A DNA stretch of 64,000 nucleotides from JANJUB01 sp040081075 (lineage in GTDB: Bacteria; Armatimonadota; Fimbriimonadia; Fimbriimonadales; Fimbriimonadaceae), in contig JBEBHJ010000003.1 of assembly GCA_040081075.1 (NCBI GenBank), positions 38,355 through 102,354 on the forward strand, given 5' to 3'. The translations under genes and the position numbers were made by a program. Below the pieces are notes generated by a model, which had not been told where the DNA came from, searched no databases, and saw only the letters and a program-made list of their open reading frames with translations. Of this stretch, positions 55,851 to 63,066 are shown in pieces (the stretch's first letter is position 1; each line of letters starts with the position of its first letter).

Positions 55851-57542
55851 TTACTTGCGCTTAGCAACTTCACCAAGCCTGACCGGTGCAGGTCGGTAGC
55901 CCATTCCAAGGCTCGGATCTTTTCCGTAGGCTTCAGGCGCATAGAACTTGCCCTTCTCATCCTTCGTCTTCGTGCGTTCTACTTCGAGCGGGTAATAGTT
56001 AGAAGTTGGATCATGGCGCCGACCTGTGATCATCCAGTTCACTTCAACATTCGGCTGAGAAGTTGGAATCTTGAACTTGCCGTTTCGAAGTTTCTGGGCA
56101 ATCTTCACTTGAACGAAGTCAGCGCTCTCGTCGCCGTTTACCGTGAGTTGGTAGCGGAAGTCTTCGTTAAGGGCTTCAAACCAGTTGGGCATCGTGACGG
56201 TAGCAAACCCGTTGGCATCAGTTGTTACGAGGCCATCGTAGATGTTCTTTCGCTCATCACTCTCAATGCTGGAGTGGGTGAGGATTTTGTTGGCTGGATC
56301 TAACGGGTGGTCTATCATGAAGGCCTTGACGCTTGAACTTGCGGACGTGGCGAAAAGTGCGCCATCAAAGTAGCCTGACCAGTTCGTTGTGCCGCCCAAA
56401 GCGCTTCCCCAGACGCCATAGTTCACTCCGGTCCCAAACGCTAACGAGTAGATACCTGTTGAATCGCCACCACTTGTTGATTGTGACAGCACAGCCATTC
56501 CGTCAACTTTGGGATTTGGCCCTGCTGATCCAAGGAACATCGATCGCCGGTAGTTGGACCCATAGCCGAAGTTCACGCCGTTCTGGATCGTCGCAGAGCC
56601 CTGGCCGCCGGTCAACCGGTCATCGGTGACATTAAACCGCCCTGTACTTGGACTCGACAGGTTCCCCCCTAAACCCAAATTTCCAGTGACACCGACGTTA
56701 CCGTCCGCTAGCAGAGCGAAGCCAGTTGGGCTCGAGTTTGTTGTGTGTACGCCGAAACCCGAAGCGGCATTGCTAACCGACCTAATTCCCGCAGCTGACC
56801 CGCTGGCGGGATCGGCACGGGCAAAAATGGCATTGCCGCTTGGGCTTGCCGTCGTGAAGTAGCCCGTTGCCGTTTGACCCGCTGTTGCCGTGCCTTCAGC
56901 TCGAACGAGGGAAAGTTGGCTCGAAGTGATATGCAGGGGCCAGCTGGGTGAAGAGTTGCCAATTCCAATGTATCCACCAAACGATGCATTCCCGGAAAAC
57001 GAAGAGTGCCCCAACACATCCAGCGCTCGACCCGTGCTCTCAGCACGAAGGCCAACCCCTCCGGCTTCGTTCTTCGCGTAGGACGCGACCCCATCGGGGC
57101 TGAGCGTTCGGCCATATACTCCATAGTTAAGCCCGCTCGTCGCGTTCGCTGATCCCTGGACCCCCTTACCGTCGGGGCTGTTTGAGGTGAAGAATCCGCC
57201 AACAGTGAACCCACTGGTCGCGGGAGTGATTCCGGCGATGCCTCGCCCCGTCGTGCTAAACGACTAGAATAGTCCTCCGTAGGTGACACCGGTGGGCGAG
57301 GAGGCGTTTCCAAGAACGCCCCGCCCTTCATTGCTGGTCACCCGGAAATCTCCACCGAAAGTCTGACCGGTTGGGGTTTGGTTGTAGGCGACCACGCCTC
57401 CGGACTTTGCGATACCAGTGATGTTTGAGTGACCCGCCTGGGGCGCCCCTGGTGAATCTGATTGCAGATTAATGTATGAGCCTTGGAAGGCGACGGCGCC
57501 ACCAACAGCGGCGATTGATGCGAGTAGTAAATAGCGTTTCAT
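55851..57542 (-). pseudogene. secreted repeat protein with one in-frame amber codon
   Basis: One continuous reading frame of about 563 codons broken only by TAG at 57264-57266. It begins with a signal peptide (LLASIAAVGGAVAFQ), then short repeats of the type GVxGxASSPTGVTYGGLF, GFTVGGFFTSNSPDGKGVQG and LNYGVYGRTLSPDG, and ends in a conserved head: FMIDHPLDPANKILTHSSIESDE, MPNWFEALNEDFRYQLTV and VNWMITGRRHDPTS. The amber codon falls between repeat units at a variable position. The coding signature continues unchanged on both sides, so it is a recent nonsense mutation, a read-through site or a sequencing error. Confidence 0.85.
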
Positions 57543-57596
57543 ATTTTTTTCCTTTCAAGGCGGTTCTGCGCCTCTGAGAAAGATGATCCGCCATGA

Positions 57597-57650
57597 CCGT
57601 TACAACACAGAAGCTTTGCCGTTACAACAGCGTTACAAATCCGTTACAAT
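57597..57650. promoter_or_regulatory. four GTTACAA direct repeats, 22/11/11-bp spacing (SARP/OmpR-type operator)
   Basis: GTTACAA occurs at 57599, 57621, 57632 and 57643, all in the same orientation. Heptamers spaced 11 bp apart put four bases between sites on the same DNA face, the classic arrangement for SARP regulators and PhoB/PhoP-type winged-helix proteins. The array lies between the divergent repeat-protein gene (start 57542) and the small gene at 57709. The BTAD/SARP-type regulator at 58062-60992 is the obvious candidate protein; that link is inferred. Confidence 0.75.
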
Positions 57651-57708
57651 CGCAATTTGAACTCAAAACGGCAAAAATTGGGGCCACAATCTTCGTAAGT
57701 GATCAATC

Positions 57709-58065
57709 ATGAAGACAGCCCCGCCCGCAATAACTCCCACCGACATCGAGCTTCTTCGCTCGTCATTTTTGCGCATCATTCCCGCCTATGAAGTGCTTTG
57801 CGGAAGGCTCTCGGACCGAATGTCGATCGGAACAGAGGGGAGATTGCGCCTTGAAAGGCTCTTTCAGGTTCTGGCAAGAGCGATCGACGCAGCCGATCAT
57901 GAAGGGGAGTGGGACAACCTCGCTCAAGAGGCCACTGGGTGGGCCGATATTTATTGCACTCGGCGCGATTTGCGAGCGGCACTCCAGGCCGAGTTTTCCC
58001 TTAGCATGTCTCGGAGCGAAAGTCGAGCTTGGCGAACGTTCCTAACCCAGCTTCTCGCGACTTAA
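57709..58065 (+). CDS. small protein with globin-like pattern
   Basis: A 118-residue all-helical protein. ITPTDIELLRSSFLRIIPAYEVLCGRL resembles the A/B helices of bacterial globins (LTPEQI.L...S...), and the spacing of later helices (FQVLARAIDAAD, ARTWRTFLTQL-like end) also fits. The place where globins have the proximal histidine reads EATGWADIYC, so haem binding by histidine is not expected. The assignment is tentative. It ends in TTAA shared with the convergent BTAD regulator gene. Confidence 0.5.
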   Translation: MKTAPPAITPTDIELLRSSFLRIIPAYEVLCGRLSDRMSIGTEGRLRLERLFQVLARAIDAADHEGEWDNLAQEATGWADIYCTRRDLRAALQAEFSLSMSRSESRAWRTFLTQLLAT

Positions 58066-60992
58066 CGAATAAGGTCAAAGTATCGGTAAGCCAACTCCAG
58101 ACCCACTCCACCGTCATGGGGTTCGATAATCCCCACACGGTGTTCGACCCCTTCCCGGAATTGATTTTCTGAGGCCACGATGGCTAGAGCTGACTCGTTC
58201 TCGAAACGCCGAGCGAACGCGAGAACTCCCGCGGCATCACTCGTTCGCCCATCTTCATGCAACAAATGCGCCAGGATAAACATGCTACAACAAAGCCCGC
58301 CTCCATTGTTGTCCTCAACCCACTTTTTGGCCGCACGCAGATTGAGGTCCTTAGCTTCTTGGAGTTTGCCCTGACTCACTTTTACTTTTGTGAGTGAATG
58401 GAGTTGGTCGGCCTCCTGATACGCGCTGCCCATGGCTTGCCACAGCCTAAGGCATTCAGTAAGAGCGCTCTCTGCTTGGTCCAAGTCTCCTTGTTCGAAC
58501 GCCAGTCGTCCCTCGATCTCGGCGAGATATGCCTCTCGCGGGCCATCGGGGCAAACGCTTAGCTGAACCCGGGCACTTTGGAGCTGATTGGCCGATCGGT
58601 CATAGAATCCGGCGTACCACAGGTGGGCCCCGTAATAGATGGCATTCGAACACCAATCGGTATCCGCTTCACACAAACGAAAGAGGGCATCCGCCGCCTC
58701 AATGTTGGGAAGGACCAACTCAGTTTGTCGCTGATGATCGTAGGTCATAGCGAGAACCTTATGACTAGATGCCTCACAAAACACATCGTTCGCTTTCTGA
58801 GCTTCAGCTAGTGCGATCTTAGTCTTTTGTTCCGCCGACGGAAAGTCTTTTCGGAAAGCATAGGCGGCAAAGCAGAAAGCCAACCATGCCATTAGTTCGG
58901 ACTCTTTAACAGAGCGAAGCATAGATTCGGCTCTTTTCAGGGGTGCAAGCCCGTCTTCATGGCGCGTCGTGCCAAATGCAGCATGAACGAGCGCAAATTG
59001 GAACCGAATCTGCTGATCAATTGAAACCAAATCCAAGTGATTGTCGAGTTCAAGCAAGTCATGATACAGTTCGTGCGGTTGGCCTCGGAGACCTTCAAAT
59101 CGAGACATTGCGGGCGCGGCCTGAATCGCTAAGACTCGGTCGAACTGTTTCGCCCACGTCCAGGCCGCGATTAGGTTTTCAGCTTCCGCATATAATCTTT
59201 CTAACGTTCCAACGGAAACCGGGCGCCATGGTGCAATTTCAGTTTCCATCAGGAACATCAGGATTCTACGAAAGGCGGTGTTCCGAGCTTCAACTTGTTT
59301 CGCTTGTTCAAATGTGTTGGCGATGCACTCCTTAACTGGTGCCAATAGCCGTACACGAGCCAGCGCCCGATGGTCTTCCAAAACGAGCAACGACGAGTCT
59401 AACAACGACTCGATGAGGTCGAGGTAGCCCTCATCCCGGAACTCCACAGCCGCCATGCCCATGCCCATTCCCCCCGGATAGGCCCATACGCGGTGAAGTG
59501 CATCAAGGGTAGCGGGTGAGAGCGAGGCGAGCGTTCCTTCGATGGCCGAGCGCAATGATCGGTGCCGCTCGGGCAAATCAGTTGCGTTTGCCACACTCGT
59601 AAACGCCCCAAGTTGACCCAATAGCTCGCGAGGCGAAAGCAACCTCAATCGGGCACTTACAAGCCGCAGAGCCAGGGGATACCCGTCAAGTTGGCGGGCG
59701 ATCTCGGCTAAATCTTCCTCCATGGAAGATAGAGAGCTCAAGCGACTCGCGGAAAGGCCCTGTTTTAGCAACTCAACACCACTTGTCGAGGCTTCCAGAG
59801 CCCCAACCGCGATCACCCTTTCATGCCTTAACATCAGCGGGACAATCGACGTTGTCACGAGCCGCAAATCCGTTGCTGCATCAAGGAGAGCCTGGATCGA
59901 ACCGGCTTGAGCAGGAAGAATCGGCTCGACATTATCGAGGATGAGCAGGGTTGGTCCGGGTGAAAGTTGGGCCGCAAGGTACTGAATCGGGTCGGCCTCT
60001 GGCGGCGCATCTGAACCGAGCTGGGCCAGGGTCGAACGAGCCCATGAGGTGGGATCAGTAACTTCCGCAAGAGAGGCAAAGGCGATGGTGTAGGTTCGCT
60101 CCGCCTTTAGCTTGCGGGCGACTTCGATCGCAAGTCGTGTCTTGCCGATCCCACCCGGGCCGATCAGGGACACAACGCGATACCGCGGAATATCGCTTAG
60201 AACTTGACCAAGTATTGTTTCACGTCCAATCAGTTCCTCAGTTGGCTCGGGAATGGAGAAATCTGTGAGCCGCGAACGACTTTTCAGTCCCCCACTTGGG
60301 ACCGTCGCAAGTTCGCGTGCCAAGTCTTCGCCCGACCGAGACGGTTCAACTCCTAATCGCTCGCGAACATGCTTCCGTAAGTCTTGATACTCCGCCATGG
60401 CCGATGCCATGCTCCCCAACTTGGCGTGCGCATTGACAGCGATCATTCTTAGATCCTCGTCGAGCGGGTCCCGCGAAATGAGAATTTGAGCCAACATAAG
60501 TGCGGCCTCTGCATCTCCCAAATCGAGTCTGCGCTGGGCAACCGCGATTCCAGCCTTGTCTCTGCGCTTTTCGGCGGCTATGCGTTCGGCAACGACCCAC
60601 AAGTCGTCCCACTCGGGCAAGAAGTCGGCAGTTAGTGTTTCCAACGGGAACTCGGTCCCGCCGGCTTCGGCTTCGGCAATCAAGTCCAAATCGGTAACGA
60701 GTTCTCGTTTTTCGATCCAGACATCTGAGCCCGTCGAACAGAGAAGGCTTGCCGCCGGACCAAGGGCTTGCTTCAGTCGATAGATTTCTTGCCTTAAACG
60801 CAGGCGGGTCGCGTCCAAGAAGTCATCAGGCCAGAGTTGATCGGCAAGGCGCTCTCTGCCCAACCGTCCGCTTGGAGTGATGGCAAGCAGAGCGAGTAAT
60901 TTGGCGGCACGAGCTGTTCCAAATGCGGAGACAACATCCTCGCCCCTTTCCAGAGCCAATCCTCCAAAAAGCCTTAATCTCCAATCGCTCAC
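58062..60992 (-). CDS. BTAD/SARP-type transcriptional regulator with NB-ARC ATPase and TPRs
   Basis: A 976-residue AfsR/DnrI-like regulator. Residues ~1-95 are an OmpR-type winged helix (LRLFGGLALERG … LADQLWPDD … LRQEIYRLKQALG), ~100-240 the bacterial transcriptional activator domain (LAQILISRDPLDEDLRMIAVNAHAKLG), and ~255-530 an NB-ARC ATPase with Walker A GPGGIGKT near 277 and Walker B TLLILDNVE. About 600-976 are TPR-like helical repeats. Such proteins are signal-gated switches. The GTG start has TAGACT nine bases upstream. The 11-bp-phased operator at 57597-57650 is its likely target. Confidence 0.9.
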   Translation of the reverse strand: MSDWRLRLFGGLALERGEDVVSAFGTARAAKLLALLAITPSGRLGRERLADQLWPDDFLDATRLRLRQEIYRLKQALGPAASLLCSTGSDVWIEKRELVTDLDLIAEAEAGGTEFPLETLTADFLPEWDDLWVVAERIAAEKRRDKAGIAVAQRRLDLGDAEAALMLAQILISRDPLDEDLRMIAVNAHAKLGSMASAMAEYQDLRKHVRERLGVEPSRSGEDLARELATVPSGGLKSRSRLTDFSIPEPTEELIGRETILGQVLSDIPRYRVVSLIGPGGIGKTRLAIEVARKLKAERTYTIAFASLAEVTDPTSWARSTLAQLGSDAPPEADPIQYLAAQLSPGPTLLILDNVEPILPAQAGSIQALLDAATDLRLVTTSIVPLMLRHERVIAVGALEASTSGVELLKQGLSASRLSSLSSMEEDLAEIARQLDGYPLALRLVSARLRLLSPRELLGQLGAFTSVANATDLPERHRSLRSAIEGTLASLSPATLDALHRVWAYPGGMGMGMAAVEFRDEGYLDLIESLLDSSLLVLEDHRALARVRLLAPVKECIANTFEQAKQVEARNTAFRRILMFLMETEIAPWRPVSVGTLERLYAEAENLIAAWTWAKQFDRVLAIQAAPAMSRFEGLRGQPHELYHDLLELDNHLDLVSIDQQIRFQFALVHAAFGTTRHEDGLAPLKRAESMLRSVKESELMAWLAFCFAAYAFRKDFPSAEQKTKIALAEAQKANDVFCEASSHKVLAMTYDHQRQTELVLPNIEAADALFRLCEADTDWCSNAIYYGAHLWYAGFYDRSANQLQSARVQLSVCPDGPREAYLAEIEGRLAFEQGDLDQAESALTECLRLWQAMGSAYQEADQLHSLTKVKVSQGKLQEAKDLNLRAAKKWVEDNNGGGLCCSMFILAHLLHEDGRTSDAAGVLAFARRFENESALAIVASENQFREGVEHRVGIIEPHDGGVGLELAYRYFDLIR

Positions 60993-61038
60993 GGAATGAC
61001 GAGTCTACTCCGTGCGCATTGGTCTTGATCTTGAGAAA

Positions 61039-61698
61039 TCAAACCCGCTGCCTCTCTTCGTCGTCCCCACGCAAATCCACATCCAAAATAGAAGGTAGCC
61101 GAACGGATTCGCGGTGCAGCGGTTCCTTTAGCTTCCGGAAGCTGGATTCTAAGTGCGTCACATCCAGCGATTCCCAACAGAACTCGAGGACCCGATGCCG
61201 CATTTCCTCCAGCTCCTCCCAAATGGCGTCCGCGCGCTCGGCCGTCACTGGCTCTCCATCTCCGACCGTGGCCGTCATCTCGTTTATCATCGAGATCATG
61301 TTTCGGGCCTCGGCATCAATCTTCTCAATGGCTTGCGGGCCGATGACGTGGTAATGCTCAGCCGTCGCCTGGAAATGCGTGGATAAGGCATCCCGTATCT
61401 GATCTTGGATGCGCTTGTAAGCTTTCTTAGCCTCGGCGTCATGCTGGCGAGGTTGGCGCATCAAGGGCTCCCTAGTCAGCCCCCGCGCGACGTACAGGAG
61501 CCCCGCCAAGCCCGGCACCAGTTGATCATAAGCCTCGATTTCGCGCAGATAAAGCTGGGCCGAGCGAGCCTCCACCATGCGAACGCGCTCAAGCTGGTTC
61601 ACTCGGCCCGTATACAAAATAGACAGAAACTGTCCGACGAAACCGCCCGCAATAGACGCTCCCGCCGTGATCAAGGCAATTTGGCTCGCTTCTTCCAT
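61039..61698 (-). CDS. membrane-anchored coiled-coil-like hypothetical protein
   Basis: A 219-residue protein with one N-terminal membrane segment (ALITAGASIAGGFVGQFLSIL) followed by a charged, mostly helical domain (VRMVEARSAQLYLREIEAYDQ … KKAYKRIQDQIRDALSTHFQ … ADAIWEELEEMRHRVLEF). The family is not recognised. ATG 61698 is chosen over the long upstream extension, which is basic and repetitive. The opposite strand nearby (61715-61795) is a TTCGGG-rich low-complexity stretch. Confidence 0.65.
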   Translation of the reverse strand: MEEASQIALITAGASIAGGFVGQFLSILYTGRVNQLERVRMVEARSAQLYLREIEAYDQLVPGLAGLLYVARGLTREPLMRQPRQHDAEAKKAYKRIQDQIRDALSTHFQATAEHYHVIGPQAIEKIDAEARNMISMINEMTATVGDGEPVTAERADAIWEELEEMRHRVLEFCWESLDVTHLESSFRKLKEPLHRESVRLPSILDVDLRGDDEERQRV

Positions 61699-61949
61699 GG
61701 TGTACAAGTTTGAGCGAATCCCCGGGCGCTTCGCTGTTCGGGCTTCGTGTTCGGGGAAGTTCGGGGGTTTGGCTTTTCGGAATGTTGAGCGTCGTTTTGG
61801 AATCATCCCAAATCCACGAGGGACAGGGTGGTTCTTCCCCCTATTGGTCGCCAATGGTTTCTGCGATTGTGTGGAAGTCATGGATCGGTGGCGAGGTCAA
61901 CGCTGGCTCGACAAGGATCATAATCGCGGTTGATGGTGTTGATTTGATT

Positions 61950-62606
61950 ATGCTCATTGGAATTGTTGTTGGGATGACGATAGCCGAACCGCCATTGAGA
62001 GTGACTGCGGCACGGATTGCCAAGGAACGTCACCTCTTTGGCGTGAACGATTACCTGCCCGATGAGTACAGAAATTTGGAAGGCGTGAACCGATACTGCG
62101 CGATGCTGTTTCCCTTTGGCACGTTTGAACGCCGGTATCAAGTGACAGGCACTACGGGCCAAATGTTTCTGAACTGCAACATGAAACGCGATGGAAAGAT
62201 TGTGGGGACGTGGACGATTCCCCTCATTGTATCAAAGAAGCCAAGCGCACGCTGGGAGGCGGGGGGCAAGGTGTTTGAAGGAACATTGGTCAAGTATGTG
62301 GCCAGCGAGGGATTGGAGGCCAAGGGCACCATCCCTAAAGCCGCATACAAAGCCCTTCAAGCCAATAAACCTTTTGCAGGTTACTGGGCTTCGTTAATGG
62401 GCGACACCTTAACTTGGTGGGCGATAACCGCAAGCGGTTCAAAGCATGAAGAGGATCGGCGGCCGATAAAGAAAGCTGGGAATGTCGTATATGCCGACGG
62501 TCCCTACCCGATTACCAAGGCCGAACGAGAATGGATAGCGGGTCACCGCCCGTTAGCGCATTCGCGCGAAGCTGCTAAGCGTTTCAATACGGCGCAAAAA
62601 TGGTAA
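61950..62606 (+). CDS. hypothetical secreted protein
   Basis: A 218-residue protein that I do not recognise. The N-terminus (MLIGIVVGMTIAEPP) could be a signal sequence. The mature part has a beta-rich middle (FERRYQVTGTTGQMFLNCNM) and a basic C-terminus. The frame is open upstream to 61710, but that stretch is repetitive and unlike protein. There is no clear ribosome-binding site, so the start is uncertain. Confidence 0.5.
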   Translation: MLIGIVVGMTIAEPPLRVTAARIAKERHLFGVNDYLPDEYRNLEGVNRYCAMLFPFGTFERRYQVTGTTGQMFLNCNMKRDGKIVGTWTIPLIVSKKPSARWEAGGKVFEGTLVKYVASEGLEAKGTIPKAAYKALQANKPFAGYWASLMGDTLTWWAITASGSKHEEDRRPIKKAGNVVYADGPYPITKAEREWIAGHRPLAHSREAAKRFNTAQKW

Positions 62607-62656
62607 GGAGAACAAGCGGATTCCCAGGTTCCCAAGCCCCAACGGGTCGGCGAGAC

Positions 62657-62820
62657 AGTAGCCCCGACCATCGGTCGGGGTGGGGTAACGGTTCCAGGGC
62701 GTCCTGAAGGGACGCGATTAGCCTATCAATCCCGGCGTGGTGTTCGTAGTTTGCGTTTGTCGCTCCCCTTCAGGGCGGATTCTCCGGAACGCCAAACCCC
62801 GACCGTTTGTCGGGGCTACT
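62657..62820. repeat. REPIN-like nested inverted-repeat element (164 bp)
   Basis: AGTAGCCCCGAC at 62657-62668 is the exact reverse complement of 62809-62820. Each end is itself a small palindrome (CCCCGACC…GGTCGGGG at 62662-62680; CCCCGAC…GTCGGGG at 62797-62815). Inside is a second inverted pair built on CCTGAAGGG (~62700-62715) and CCCTTCAGGG (~62766-62776). Two REP-like hairpins facing each other is the layout of a REPIN. It is the main feature of the gene-free stretch 62607-63066. Confidence 0.7.
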
Positions 62821-62975
62821 ATCTGTCGGCCCTGTGGGCCCAGGGAGGCTCACTTGAGGAGCGATTTGTAGGGGATGCTCTTATTCGACCTGATCTTAAT
62901 CCTAGGGTGTTGCGGACCAGGGCTACGTAGTGCTCACGACGAACAACGAGAAGGGAAGCAACGCGGTAAGACTCA

Positions 62976-63000
62976 CGTGTCCGGAAGGCTTCCGGACACG
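62976..63000. repeat. perfect 12-bp palindrome
   Basis: CGTGTCCGGAAG and its exact complement CTTCCGGACACG flank a single G. It has no T-run, so its role is unclear; it sits 12 bases before the terminator at 63013. Confidence 0.8.
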
Positions 63001-63012
63001 GGCCCACTAAAC

Positions 63013-63047
63013 AGAAGGGCGAACTCTTGCGAGTTCGCCCTTCTTTT
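63013..63047. terminator. strong bidirectional terminator
   Basis: A 14-bp stem AGAAGGGCGAACTC (63013-63026) with its complement at 63031-63044 and loop TTGC, followed by TTTT on the plus strand. It lies 20 bases beyond the end of the minus-strand TROVE gene and can serve that gene as well. Confidence 0.85.
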
Positions 63048-63066
63048 GACAGGCTGGAAGCCTGTT

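Noticed and set aside
57264..57266. In-frame stop as selenocysteine or pyrrolysine
   Set aside because: The codon is TAG, so it is not a Sec codon, and there is no sign of pyrrolysine genes; the site is a variable inter-repeat position with no catalytic meaning.
62875..63010. Possible Y RNA downstream of the TROVE gene
   Set aside because: No tRNA-like T-loop or conserved Y-RNA stem could be found; only simple palindromes are present.
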